Part shown: one piece after another, positions 34,598 through 42,693 of the stretch
Layout: each line of letters starts with the position of its first letter
Position numbering within the stretch: position 1 is the first letter of the stretch
DNA from: JOPF136 sp963773835
GTDB lineage: Bacteria > Acidobacteriota > Terriglobia > Acidiferrales > UBA7541
NCBI GenBank assembly: GCA_963773835.1
Contig: CAVZCQ010000001.1
Span: forward strand, 558,001 to 622,000
Length of the DNA: 64,000 nucleotides
Reading direction: 5' to 3'
Position numbers and translations under genes: made by a program
Notes under the pieces: model-generated
Seen by the model: only the letters and a program-made list of their open reading frames with translations
The model's database searches: none
Told to the model about the DNA's origin: nothing

Positions 34598-35806
34598 ATG
34601 ATCCCTGCCCTCCGCGAGCGCTTCAACCACGAATTCACTTCCGAAAAGTACCGCGCGTTCCTGGATGCGCTGGATGCCGCCTGCGGCGCGCACGTGAAAT
34701 TTCGCGTGTGCGAAACGCCGTGCTTCTTTCCACGGCCACTGTTGGAGCGGATGGCGGCGGCGGGCCGCGAAATGATCCACCAGCTCGTGGATGATGCCGC
34801 GTACCGTGAAGCCTCGCGCGCCGCGATTCCCGTGGAATTCAACGTCCCCGCCGAATCCTCGCGCCCGCTGTTTGTCCAGGCGGATTTCGGGTTGGTCCGC
34901 GGCCCTGGCGGTGAAATCGAGCCGCGGCTGGTGGAAATCCAGGGTTTCCCCTCGCTCTATGGTTATCAGACGCTCCTGCTCGACGCCTATCGCCGGAGTT
35001 ACGCCCTGGATCTGTCGCTCGAGGGCTTTCTGGACTTCCCGGATGCGGATTCCTTCGTGCGCGAGCTGCGCCGCGCCATCGTCGGAGAGCACGACCCGGA
35101 AAACGTGGTCCTGCTCGAAATCCAACCCTGGGAGCAGAAGACCCTGCCGGATTTCACCGCCACGGAAAAGCTGCTGGGCGTCCGACCGGTCTGTATCACC
35201 GAGGTGCGGAAAGAAGGCCGCCGGCTGTTCTATGAGCGCGATGGCCGCCGCGTCTCCATCCACAGGATTTACAACCGTGTGATTGTGGACGAGTTGGTTC
35301 GCAAGAACCCGGCGCTGCCGTTCTCCTTCCGTGAAGACTTGGACGTCGATTGGGCCGGGCACCCCAACTGGTTCTTCCGCATCAGCAAATTCTCGATTCC
35401 ATTTCTGAGGCACCCCGCAGTGCCGCGCGCGTGGTTCCTGGATCGCCTGCCCGGTTGGCTGCCGGACCTCGAGAACTACGTGCTGAAACCGCTCTACTCA
35501 TTCGCTGGCCTGGGCGTCATCGTCGGCCCCACGCGCGCCGACCTGGATGCCATCCCGCGCGAAAAGCGCAGCGAATATTTGCTCCAGGAGCGAATGCGCT
35601 TCGAGCCCGTCATCGCGACACCGCACGGCGCCACGCAGGCCGAGTTGCGCATCATGTATCTATGGGCGGGTGGCGAGAAGGATGATCTGAAGGCCGGCCC
35701 GTGCATCGTGCGCATGGGCCGCGGCAAAATGATGGGCGTGGACCACAATCGCGACCTCGAATGGGTCGGCGCCTCCGCCGCTTTTTTCCCAGCTGAGTCT
35801 TCTTGA
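34598..35806 (+). CDS. ATP-grasp-like protein, large conserved hypothetical
   Basis: 402 residues from ATG 34598; a TTG at 34541 would add 19 residues. Motifs fit a divergent ATP-grasp or circularly arranged amidoligase: L-V-E-I-Q-G-F-P-S-L-Y-G-Y-Q near 110, I-Y-N-R-V-I-V-D-E near 230, N-Y-V-L-K-P-L-Y-S-F-A-G-L-G-V-I (Lys and Gly-rich loop) near 300, and L-L-Q-E-R-M then E-L-R-I-M-Y-L-W. It lacks the usual E-x-N end motif. It is the last gene of the five-gene cluster. Its final residues F-F-P-A-E-S-S end where a foreign-looking stretch begins, so the C-terminus could be altered. Confidence 0.7.
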   Translation: MIPALRERFNHEFTSEKYRAFLDALDAACGAHVKFRVCETPCFFPRPLLERMAAAGREMIHQLVDDAAYREASRAAIPVEFNVPAESSRPLFVQADFGLVRGPGGEIEPRLVEIQGFPSLYGYQTLLLDAYRRSYALDLSLEGFLDFPDADSFVRELRRAIVGEHDPENVVLLEIQPWEQKTLPDFTATEKLLGVRPVCITEVRKEGRRLFYERDGRRVSIHRIYNRVIVDELVRKNPALPFSFREDLDVDWAGHPNWFFRISKFSIPFLRHPAVPRAWFLDRLPGWLPDLENYVLKPLYSFAGLGVIVGPTRADLDAIPREKRSEYLLQERMRFEPVIATPHGATQAELRIMYLWAGGEKDDLKAGPCIVRMGRGKMMGVDHNRDLEWVGASAAFFPAESS

Positions 35807-36202
35807 CCGGCCAGCTTGGAGATAGTCCTAGGTGTGCTCGAAATCGCCCGTTGCATCTCGTGGAAAAACGCTTTGGCGAGTTTCGGCTCGCCGGGCACAT
35901 TGGCTCCGCGTAGGAAACAATAGTGGAGGAACCGGACTACGAGCGCGTTCGGTTGTCCGAATTCCTTGCGCAGGGAACTTATGCTCAGAGCAATCTCTTT
36001 AACCTGTTCGGCCTCATCCCAAGACAGGCATTTGGCCGTCTCGGTGTCGTCGTTCTGACCAAACAAACCCCACCGACCGCTGCTGCATTCCTCAAGGCAT
36101 GAGAAGAGCAGAGGGCGAGACTGTCCTTCCTATTCCCCCAGCTTCTGTACTTTTATGGGCGGCTTCTTCATCGCGCCAACTGCCTGAGTCACAGTCGCAG
36201 TT
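35807..36202. other. intergenic stretch with a truncated minus-strand reading frame
   Basis: Between 36066 and about 35806 the minus strand encodes a plausible start (MFGQNDDTETAKCLSWDEAE) and some 85 residues with natural composition (R-F-L-H-Y-C-F-L-R-G-A-N-V-P-G). It then runs on antisense into the ATP-grasp-like gene to 35494, where the composition becomes shadow-like. I read this as the 5' part of a gene cut at about 35806. The stretch looks less GC-rich than its surroundings. From 36067 to 36202 I see nothing. Confidence 0.4.
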
Positions 36203-36541
36203 CTAGGCTGCACTCACGAGAATCCTAGCTGCCTTTCGCGAGCGCGGCTTGCGCCGAATGATGATCTCTACATCGCGGTCCAGGCCGTTCAGGAAATGGA
36301 TCAGCCGTTCTACAGAGAAGCCGTCCAGCCGGTAGTTCGAAAGGGCTGAGATCTTCGGCTGGCCGACATTCAGGCGTCGCGCCGCAGCGACTTGGGACAG
36401 CCCGAGTTGCTGGATAATGTGATTAATCGACACGGCCAGCCGCACCTTTGTGTGCTCTTGCTCCGCATTCGGAACGTCCAGATCGGCGAAGACATTTCCC
36501 GACGACGGAGTCATGCGAACTTTATTTGCGCTTCTGACCAT
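36203..36541 (-). CDS. XRE-family antitoxin (HigA-like)
   Basis: 112 residues from ATG 36541 (ATG 36514 possible). The helix-turn-helix is L-S-Q-V-A-A-A-R-R-L-N-V-G-Q-P-K-I-S-A-L near residues 49-68, then a conserved S-V-E-R-L-I-H-F-L-N-G-L-D-R-D-V-E-I block, typical of XRE antitoxins paired with Gp49-like toxins. Its start overlaps the toxin gene's end by 20 bases, so it is translated with it. It should neutralise the toxin and repress the shared promoter at the palindrome 36914-36931. The C-terminus is basic (R-R-K-P-R-S-R-K). Confidence 0.85.
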   Translation of the reverse strand: MVRSANKVRMTPSSGNVFADLDVPNAEQEHTKVRLAVSINHIIQQLGLSQVAAARRLNVGQPKISALSNYRLDGFSVERLIHFLNGLDRDVEIIIRRKPRSRKAARILVSAA

Positions 36542-36899
36542 AGCGCACCTCGTAGTCCAGCCGCGCTTCCTTCATTCGCTGCGCGACCAATTCAACGTCG
36601 GCTCTTGCTGTTTTGACCCCGGTGGGCGATTTCTTCTGGAACGCGTGCAGCACGTAAACAGCCGCCTCAAATCGGACCGTGTAAACCGCCCGGTAAGTAG
36701 CTCCCCGACTGTCCTCCACCACCTCGAACACTCCGCTGCCTTCGCCTTTCCACGGCTTTGCCTTTGGATGCTTCCCGCCGAACTGTGCCACACTCAGCGC
36801 CCTCCCAATCCCTACCCGAACCGGCTCAGGAAAGGCAAGCAGGTCCCGTTTGGACGATCCCGCCCAGATCAAGGGCTTCTCGCCCGGCGCTCGATACAC
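36522..36899 (-). CDS. RelE/HigB-type toxin (phage Gp49-like)
   Basis: About 125 residues from GTG 36899. The Gp49/HigB pattern is clear: K-P-L-I-W-A-G-S-S-K-R-D-L near the start, G-S-G-V-F-E-V-V-E-D, Y-R-A-V-Y-T-V-R-F-E-A-A-V-Y-V-L-H-A-F-Q-K-K-S in the centre, and an end helix A-D-V-E-L-V-A-Q-R-M-K-E-A. These are ribosome-dependent mRNA interferases. The frame is open further upstream to 37037, but the promoter at 36912-36940 predicts transcription starting near 36905, so GTG 36899 would give an almost leaderless message. Toxin first, antitoxin second is the HigBA order. Confidence 0.82.
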   Translation of the reverse strand: MYRAPGEKPLIWAGSSKRDLLAFPEPVRVGIGRALSVAQFGGKHPKAKPWKGEGSGVFEVVEDSRGATYRAVYTVRFEAAVYVLHAFQKKSPTGVKTARADVELVAQRMKEARLDYEVRYGQKRK

Positions 36900-36911
36900 C
36901 CTGCTCACAGG

Positions 36912-36940
36912 ACTATCCCACTTTTGGGATACATTGTCAA
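36912..36940 (-). promoter_or_regulatory. toxin-antitoxin promoter with palindromic operator
   Basis: On the minus strand TTGACA (36935-36940) and GATAGT (36912-36917) are 17 bases apart. A perfect 7-bp dyad TATCCCA-N4-TGGGATA at 36914-36931 covers the spacer and most of the -10 box, the expected place for autorepression by the antitoxin or the toxin-antitoxin complex. Confidence 0.7.
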
Positions 36941-37072
36941 GGTGTCCGTCTCCCGAGCCATTCCCGCCGCTCAGTTTAGCAGGCAGTAGCTGGCTGGCTT
37001 TGCGCCATGTTGCCTTTCCGGGCCCGCGGGCGTCCAATAGGGTGAATCAAGGCAGCCGAAAGGGAGCGGACA

Positions 37073-38251
37073 ATGCGTGAAGCGGTGATTGTCAGTTCGG
37101 TGCGGACGGCGGTGGGAAAGGCCGGCAAAGGTGCGTTGCGCACGGTGCGGCCGGACGATCTGGGAGCCGTGGCTATTCGCGGGGCTCTCGCGCGCGTGCC
37201 GCAACTCGACGCGAAAGAAATTGACGACGTCATCCTCGGCTGCGCTATGCCCGAAGGCGAGCAGGGCTGGAATGTGGCGCGCATCGCATCGCTGCGCGCG
37301 GGTTTGCCTGTCGAAGCTTCGGCCATGACCATCAACCGCTTCTGCTCCTCGGGTTTGCAGGCCATCGCCATGGCGGCGGAGCGGGTCCGCGGCGGCGGTT
37401 CCGAGGTCATCGTTGCCGGCGGCACGGAATCCATGACCATGGTCCCGATGGGCGGCAACAAGGTGTCGCCGAATCCCTGGCTGATGGACCACTATCCCGA
37501 TGCCTACCTCGGCATGGGGCTCACCGCGGAGAAACTGGCCGCCAAGCATGGCATCACCCGCGAAATGGCAGACGCATTTTCCCTGGCCAGCCATCAGAAA
37601 GCGCTGGCGGCCATTGCTGCGTGCCGGTTCAAGGAGGAGGTCGTGCCCGTGGAAGTGAGCGTTACATCCATGAACGGTACGAAGCCGAAGACCACCTCCT
37701 ACACGTTTTCCATTGACGAAGGCCCGCGGGCGGACACCTCCGCCGAAGCGCTCGGCAAGCTGAAGCCCGCCTTCCACGCCAAGGGCACCGTCACTGCCGG
37801 CAACAGCTCGCAGATGAGCGACGGCGCGGCTGCCGCCGTGGTGATGAGCGCGGAGCGTGCGGTCCAGCTCGGCATCAAGCCGCTGGCGCGTTTCGTTTCC
37901 TTTGCCACTGCAGGGTGCCTGCCGGAAGAAATGGGCGTCGGACCCGTCTTCGCCATCCCGAAGGCCCTGAAACTCGCGGGATTGAAGTTGGACGACATCG
38001 CGGTGATCGAGCTGAACGAAGCATTTGCGGCGCAGGCCATGTCGGTGATCAAACTCGCCGGTCTCGATCCGGCAAAGGTGAACCCCAACGGCGGAGCCGT
38101 CGCCCTGGGGCATCCGCTCGGCTGCACGGGCGCGAAGCTGACGGCCACGGTGCTGCGCGAACTGGAACGTCGCAACGCCCGCTACGGCATGGTCACCATG
38201 TGCGTGGGCGGCGGCATGGGCGCCGCTGGGATTTTCGAGCGCCTGAACTGA
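37073..38251 (+). CDS. fadA: acetyl-CoA acyltransferase (thiolase)
   Basis: 392 residues, the standard length. The nucleophilic Cys is C91 in N-R-F-C-S-S-G-L-Q, followed by the thiolase motifs N-E-A-F-A-A-Q, G-G-A-V-A-L-G-H-P-L-G and the C-terminal acid/base Cys in M-C-V-G-G-G-M-G-A. It cleaves 3-ketoacyl-CoA in beta-oxidation, or condenses acetyl-CoA in reverse. It is 14 kb from the hydratase/dehydrogenase fusion and alone in its transcription unit. The ribosome site GGGAGCGG lies before ATG 37073. Confidence 0.93.
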   Translation: MREAVIVSSVRTAVGKAGKGALRTVRPDDLGAVAIRGALARVPQLDAKEIDDVILGCAMPEGEQGWNVARIASLRAGLPVEASAMTINRFCSSGLQAIAMAAERVRGGGSEVIVAGGTESMTMVPMGGNKVSPNPWLMDHYPDAYLGMGLTAEKLAAKHGITREMADAFSLASHQKALAAIAACRFKEEVVPVEVSVTSMNGTKPKTTSYTFSIDEGPRADTSAEALGKLKPAFHAKGTVTAGNSSQMSDGAAAAVVMSAERAVQLGIKPLARFVSFATAGCLPEEMGVGPVFAIPKALKLAGLKLDDIAVIELNEAFAAQAMSVIKLAGLDPAKVNPNGGAVALGHPLGCTGAKLTATVLRELERRNARYGMVTMCVGGGMGAAGIFERLN

Positions 38252-38256
38252 AGAGT

Positions 38257-38291
38257 GGCACAGTCCCGAGCCTTCGGGATCAGCCTGTGCG
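38257..38291. terminator. nested hairpin after the thiolase gene
   Basis: Outer stem GCACAG/CTGTGC and inner stem TCCCGA/TCGGGA with a short loop start about 6 bases after the thiolase stop. There is no clear U tract. The CACAGG/CCTGTG core links it to the hairpins at 9070 and 16473. Confidence 0.45.
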
Positions 38292-38386
38292 CCTTTCGTT
38301 TCCTTCGGAGCGCTGTCGCTCGCGAAGCCGCTGAGCCGGCGCCTGAGTCATGACCCCCACGGGAGCAGGCGAGTCATCCGCTACTC

Positions 38387-38929
38387 TCATTCCTGGTGCT
38401 GCCGGCCGTTAGCGTCCTCGTCCGATTCTTTCGACGCGAGCCCCGCGCGGGCCAATAGCCTCCTCAGCGCACCTTCACCTGCCGCCCCGCGCTGTTCTCC
38501 CGCGATATCGCCATCCCGGTCGATCACCACGTAGATGGGATACACAGTGGCCTGATACATCGCCGCCAGATTCGTGTTTTCCATCAGGACGATGTGGCTG
38601 GTGCGCGGGTGGCGTTCCAGATGCGCTTTGACCTTCTTTTTCGATTCGGCCACATTGATGGCCAGCACGATCAATCCTTTGTCCGCGAACTCGTGGCCGA
38701 GCCGGTCCACGATCGCGGCCTCTTCGTTGCAGTAGGGACACCACGTGGTCCAGAAATCCAACAGAACGACTTTTCCTTTGACCGTGGCGTTTGAGAACTT
38801 CTCGCCGTCCATGGTTGTGGCGGTGAACCTCGGCGCCGATTCTTTTTTCTGCGGTGCGGCGAAGGCGCACATCGCCGCCAGGAGTGCCGCGCAGAGTAGC
38901 GCTCTCCGCCAGAGTGCGGTTCGATCCAT
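38387..38929 (-). CDS. TlpA/ResA-like exported thioredoxin
   Basis: 180 residues from ATG 38929, with signal sequence A-L-L-C-A-A-L-L-A-A-M-C-A-F-A-A. The redox centre is D-F-W-T-T-W-C-P-Y-C-N-E-E near residue 65 (CPYC, as in TlpA-like reductases). The cis-proline strand is in A-T-V-Y-P-I-Y-V-V-I-D. Such proteins reduce disulfides outside the cytoplasm, for example in cytochrome c or oxidase maturation. Single gene. The frame extends upstream to 39085 without a signal-like start. Confidence 0.88.
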   Translation of the reverse strand: MDRTALWRRALLCAALLAAMCAFAAPQKKESAPRFTATTMDGEKFSNATVKGKVVLLDFWTTWCPYCNEEAAIVDRLGHEFADKGLIVLAINVAESKKKVKAHLERHPRTSHIVLMENTNLAAMYQATVYPIYVVIDRDGDIAGEQRGAAGEGALRRLLARAGLASKESDEDANGRQHQE

Positions 38930-39206
38930 ATTGTGCGGAATATACCACAGAAGAGAATATCGAGAGTGGGAAACAAGGACCGTGGAGGCCGCGATCGGCG
39001 AGCGCCAGATTGAACAGATCCGAGACGGACCGGATCCCAGACTTTTTGAGAGGCCCAGGGTCGTCCACAAAAGCGGCCGTGCCACCCTCCGCCCTGATTC
39101 GGATCTGCGGAGCGGAGACGCAGGCGCCGGATGAGTCTGTCGGTTGCGGAACGGAAGGATCCGTGCCAGTATCGGAAAGCAGAATCACTGACCCGGAGTG
39201 GATTCC

Positions 39207-39677
39207 ATGAATCTGTCGATCAAGCTCGCAATCCTGTTTCTGGCCGCCGGCCTGGGAACTGCGTCCGCCGTCCCGGCTCAAGAAAAGAAGATCAAGCGGG
39301 AGGAGCTGCCCGCCGCAGTCGAGAAGACAGTCGCAGAACAGGCAAAGGGCGCGGCCATCCGGGGATTCTCGAAAGAGATCGAAAAGGGGAAGACGTATTA
39401 CGAGGTGGAGCTCACCGTCAATGGCCACGGAAAAGACGTCTCGATGGATGAGAACGGAACCATCGTCGAGGTCGAGGAAGAAGTCCCGTTGAATTCGCTC
39501 TCCGCGCCCGTCAGGGCAGGGCTGGAAAAGGCCGCGGGCGCAGGAAGAATCACCAAGGTCGAGTCTCTCACCAAGGGCGGAAAGCTGGTTGCCTATGAAG
39601 CGATAGCAAACACCGGCGGCAAGCGGTCCGAGATTCAGGTGGGCCCTGACGGCAAGAGGCTGTCCCACCCGGAATAG
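39207..39677 (+). CDS. exported PepSY-like domain protein
   Basis: 156 residues from ATG 39207 (ATG 39198 possible) with signal I-K-L-A-I-L-F-L-A-A-G-L-G-T-A-S-A. The mature part contains two similar helix-strand units, each with a helix (L-P-A-A-V-E-K-T-V-A-E-Q and L-S-A-P-V-R-A-G-L-E-K-A), then K-G-x-x-Y-Y-E-V-E-L-T-V-N-G and K-L-V-A-Y-E-A-I-A-N-T-G strands, as in PepSY and BLIP-like folds. It probably binds or inhibits a periplasmic target. It converges with the SRPBCC operon. Confidence 0.7.
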   Translation: MNLSIKLAILFLAAGLGTASAVPAQEKKIKREELPAAVEKTVAEQAKGAAIRGFSKEIEKGKTYYEVELTVNGHGKDVSMDENGTIVEVEEEVPLNSLSAPVRAGLEKAAGAGRITKVESLTKGGKLVAYEAIANTGGKRSEIQVGPDGKRLSHPE

Positions 39678-39739
39678 GTGGGTCTACCGGCCGCGGCCTG
39701 CGAGGGCCATCATCCCGCCGAGAATTCGCCACACGCATT

Positions 39740-40558
39740 TCACGGTTTCCCCTCCGCGCCAAAAATCGTGCCGAGCACTCCGGCCCACATCCTTTCGATC
39801 GAGTCCACCTGGGCTTGCGATACGCCATAGCTCGAGAGCCAGAGCTGCACCTCGTGTTCGCCCGGGATGCCTTCAGTCGTGAGCCACAGCAGGGCGTCGT
39901 TCAAGTGGCGGACGGAGAGGCAGAAGCCGCGCGGCGGCCGAACGAATTCAACGCGCCCTTCGAAACTCTCTCCTGTCGCGGCCTCCAGCACGTATTCGGT
40001 GCCGGGGGTGAGGCCGCCAGCGCCCTCGCGGAACAGCCCGCCCGGAGCAGTAAGGCGCCGGTAGGCCTCCTCGCGAGAGACGCTCACTTTGCGCCGCGGC
40101 CAGGCCACCCGCCGGGGCGTTCCCGCATGCCGCTCCAGATAGTGGCGAAGATTCACGAGCATGAAGCCCCAGCCGTAGTCAGTCGACGCAAAGTATTCGT
40201 CGGCCCACTCGCCACCCGTTGAAAATCCGGACTGCACCAGCCGCACAACGGTGATTCCGCCTCGCTGCTCGAGTTTCCACTCGACCGTGACGCCCTCAGC
40301 GCCGGGGACTCCGCCGGCCTGCTCGGTTCGGAGAAGCTTTTGCGGCTCCCAGGCCACGATGGGCGCTTCGCCTTCGCAATCCGGGCCCCAGGAAGCGAAT
40401 ATCGAGCCGCCGGGTCCCGGCTTCACGCGCGCCGAAAGCGGAAACCAGCGCGATAACTCCTCCGCGTCGGTCAGCGCCTTCCAAACCGCCGCGGGCGATG
40501 CTGCGACCTCGATTTCCTTCTTCAGGCGTTTGATCTGCTTTGCCGGACCGTCGGTCAT
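39740..40558 (-). CDS. SRPBCC (AHSA1/START-like) domain protein, double length
   Basis: 272 residues. The N-terminal half has the AHSA1 pattern: K-K-E-I-E-V-A-A-S-P-A-A-V-W-K-A-L-T-D-A-E-E-L-S-R-W-F and G-G-E-W-A-D-E-Y-F-A-S-T-D-Y-G-W. The C-terminal half forms a second, diverged beta-grasp segment (G-E-S-F-E-G-R-V-E-F-V). SRPBCC proteins bind hydrophobic ligands; many small ones sit beside ArsR regulators. It is the last gene of the arsR-led operon and a paralogue of the protein at 41193-42029. Confidence 0.82.
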   Translation of the reverse strand: MTDGPAKQIKRLKKEIEVAASPAAVWKALTDAEELSRWFPLSARVKPGPGGSIFASWGPDCEGEAPIVAWEPQKLLRTEQAGGVPGAEGVTVEWKLEQRGGITVVRLVQSGFSTGGEWADEYFASTDYGWGFMLVNLRHYLERHAGTPRRVAWPRRKVSVSREEAYRRLTAPGGLFREGAGGLTPGTEYVLEAATGESFEGRVEFVRPPRGFCLSVRHLNDALLWLTTEGIPGEHEVQLWLSSYGVSQAQVDSIERMWAGVLGTIFGAEGKP

Positions 40559-40633
40559 GCAGCTCTCCCGAAACTGGTGCTGCGCGCCCGGCTGGAAACG
40601 AGTGGACTCTCGCGCATCGCGGCCCGTGCCGGC

Positions 40634-41173
40634 TCAGGGCTTGGTGGCTTTCGTGGTTTGGAGCAACTGGAAGGGTGCGTCACCCGCGCGATAGTACTCC
40701 AGGATGGTGATCGATTTCGGCTTCCATTCGGTGTACGTCGTTTTCAACGCTGTTCTTTGGCCGCCGACTTCGAATTCGCCCTGGAAGACCAACATATCGC
40801 CGTCCCAATGTCCGGTGAAAATCGTACAGCCGGGAAATCCATTGCCGACGATGTATTGCTTATAGGCTTTCTCTTTTGGGTCCCAGGTCAGAATGCCGTG
40901 GCCGATTTCGTCGCCAAACGAGGCGTGCGTCGTGAAATCGATGATCAGGGAGTAGCCGCCGGGCCCCAGCCTCGCGTCGTAGGTTCCTGGGCCGGTGCTG
41001 CCGTTCGGAGACCACGCCGTCTTCTCCCAGGTCTCCGTGTATGACCAGGTGCCGACGAGGAGCTGGAGTTTCTCCATTTGCACGAGGCCTTCCGGTTTTT
41101 GCTGGCCGGCCGCGGGCGAGAGGCAGAGCACTGCCGCCAGAGCGATCAGTGTGAGAGTTCCCGTGGGTTTCAT
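40634..41173 (-). CDS. exported DUF1579 protein
   Basis: 179 residues with a signal peptide (L-T-L-I-A-L-A-A-V-L-C-L-S-P-A-A-G-Q). The mature part has L-Q-L-L-V-G-T-W-S-Y-T-E-T-W and G-H-W-D-G-D-M-L-V-F-Q-G-E-F, the DUF1579 lipocalin-like pattern. Small ligand binding is possible but unproven. It lies between two SRPBCC genes on the same strand, with gaps of 75 and 19 bases, so it is co-transcribed. Confidence 0.78.
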   Translation of the reverse strand: MKPTGTLTLIALAAVLCLSPAAGQQKPEGLVQMEKLQLLVGTWSYTETWEKTAWSPNGSTGPGTYDARLGPGGYSLIIDFTTHASFGDEIGHGILTWDPKEKAYKQYIVGNGFPGCTIFTGHWDGDMLVFQGEFEVGGQRTALKTTYTEWKPKSITILEYYRAGDAPFQLLQTTKATKP

Positions 41174-41192
41174 GGATTGCCCCCGCTGAGAT

Positions 41193-42029
41193 TTACTGCG
41201 CTGCCAGAACTGCCGCCCAGCGATCGAGTGCGGCTTCCATCGCTGGTTTTGCTGCTTCGAGTCGAGCCCCGCCGTCGGCCCAGGCAGAAGCCCGCAGCCC
41301 GATCATCTTCTGCGGGCCCATGGCGAACGCTTTGAACTCCAGCGCGCCTTGGACTTCGTCCCAACCCACGCAGGTCTCGCTCTTCGTCAGCGCCAGCACC
41401 CGGCCGGAAAGAGTTTCCCCCGACTGGAGCGTAAGGCGACAGGAGTCGCCAACGGTGCCAAGCGCCCCCGCACGCGTCAGCCAGCGCCCCAATCCATCGG
41501 CCGTGCGCTCGAGCGGCACGACCTGTTCCGCGATGTAGGCCGCCGGTCGCATCAGCAGCCACGACGCGCGAGGCATGCCGAAATAATTTTCCGCGTAATG
41601 CTTCAAGAGTGCCAGCGCCATGCTCCAGCCGGAAGAGACGCCTTCGTATTCCTGGTCCCACTCCGCGCCTTCGCGAAAGCCGGATTCCACCAGCCGCAGC
41701 ACAGTTTCCCCGCCCGCCTGCGAGAGCGTCACTTCCAGAACCCCCGGTTCGCGCCCCGGCGGTGCATTCTCCCAGCGGATTGCGTACGATTTCCCCGGCT
41801 CGGAGCGCAGGACGTGGTAGGAGATGTGGAAATGGAACGAGTCGAAGAACCAAGTGATGGTAGCTCCGGGCTCGGCAAATCCTTCCGCACGGTCGACGAA
41901 CCATTGCGAAATTCTCACCGGGTCGGCCCACGCCTCCCACACGCGGTCGGCGGGCGCGTGGATGCGGATCTCCTTCTCGATTTTGCGGCCGCGATGTTCC
42001 ACGGGCTTCGTTTCGTGTTCGGTCGTCAT
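41193..42029 (-). CDS. SRPBCC (AHSA1/START-like) domain protein, double length
   Basis: 278 residues from ATG 42029 with GAAAGGAA before it. The start overlaps the arsR stop (ATGA at 42026). The N-terminal domain has I-E-K-E-I-R-I-H-A-P-A-D-R-V-W-E-A-W-A-D-P-V-R-I-S-Q-W-F, then G-A-E-W-D-Q-E-Y. The C-terminal half repeats the fold weakly (L-S-G-R-V-L-A-L-T-K-S-E-T). Family members bind lipids or aromatic ligands. It is paralogous to the terminal gene of the operon. Confidence 0.83.
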   Translation of the reverse strand: MTTEHETKPVEHRGRKIEKEIRIHAPADRVWEAWADPVRISQWFVDRAEGFAEPGATITWFFDSFHFHISYHVLRSEPGKSYAIRWENAPPGREPGVLEVTLSQAGGETVLRLVESGFREGAEWDQEYEGVSSGWSMALALLKHYAENYFGMPRASWLLMRPAAYIAEQVVPLERTADGLGRWLTRAGALGTVGDSCRLTLQSGETLSGRVLALTKSETCVGWDEVQGALEFKAFAMGPQKMIGLRASAWADGGARLEAAKPAMEAALDRWAAVLAAQ

Positions 42030-42685
42030 CGGCGTTTCCTTTCGGGGTGGCGATTCGCGGAGGGTTCCGCTGAGGCGTCGCGCGGGGGAACGGGATAACA
42101 CCCCAGAACCAGCCGGTAGGGACGCCCCGCGCCCGCGCTTCCGTCGGCCCGTTGCGCAGGAGAAGCGAAACGCCCGATCACGTCCACCACGGCAGCCTGG
42201 AGAGCCCGGGCAAACGCGGCGCGTTGCCCGGCGCTCTCGAATCGAAATTCCGAATTCATAGAAAGAGTGGTGAGCCGTTTTCCCTGCGCCACTGCTTCGC
42301 GGCTCGCGCGGCCGAGTTCGGCCTGGAGTTGCGCAGTCAGCGCCAGCAGATACGCGGCGCTGAACGTGTCTTCAATGCGGCGCGGGTCGGCGCCCAGCCT
42401 TCTCAGCAACTCGGGAGAAAGCACATAGCCGCGCGCCGTCGCCACGTAGCACTGCTCGATCATATTGCGTTTGCGATGGCGTCCCGCGCGGCGCAGCAGC
42501 CCGACGCGAGCCAGTTCGCGGACGTGGTAGTTGAGCCGCTGGCGCGGCAGCCGCAGCCGGCGGGCCAGGCCTGCGGCGGAGTCGGGGCGCTCCAAGGCTT
42601 CGAGGATGCGGCGGCGCAGGGGATCCAGGATGGCGGCGGCGCGGGGGGCGCTGTCGAGCAGGGCGAAGCTGGCGGGGGTCGCCAT
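42026..42685 (-). CDS. ArsR-family transcriptional regulator
   Basis: 219 residues. The winged helix is clear: I-L-D-P-L-R-R-R-I-L-E-A-L at residues 19-31, L-R-L-P-R-Q-R-L-N-Y-H-V-R-E-L-A-R-V-G-L-L as recognition helix and wing. There are no paired metal-binding cysteines in the DNA-binding part, so it is probably a ligand-type and not a metal-type ArsR. The long C-terminus is Arg/Ala-rich. It is the first gene of arsR-SRPBCC-DUF1579-SRPBCC and likely autoregulates through the palindrome over its -35 box. The predicted transcript starts within two bases of the ATG, so the message is almost leaderless. Confidence 0.88.
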   Translation of the reverse strand: MATPASFALLDSAPRAAAILDPLRRRILEALERPDSAAGLARRLRLPRQRLNYHVRELARVGLLRRAGRHRKRNMIEQCYVATARGYVLSPELLRRLGADPRRIEDTFSAAYLLALTAQLQAELGRASREAVAQGKRLTTLSMNSEFRFESAGQRAAFARALQAAVVDVIGRFASPAQRADGSAGAGRPYRLVLGCYPVPPRDASAEPSANRHPERKRR

Positions 42686-42693
42686 GGCCGCGC

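Noticed and set aside
35494..35806. 3' half of the minus-strand frame over the ATP-grasp-like gene
   Set aside because: Its residues there are a shadow of the plus-strand gene; only the part right of 35806 looks natural.
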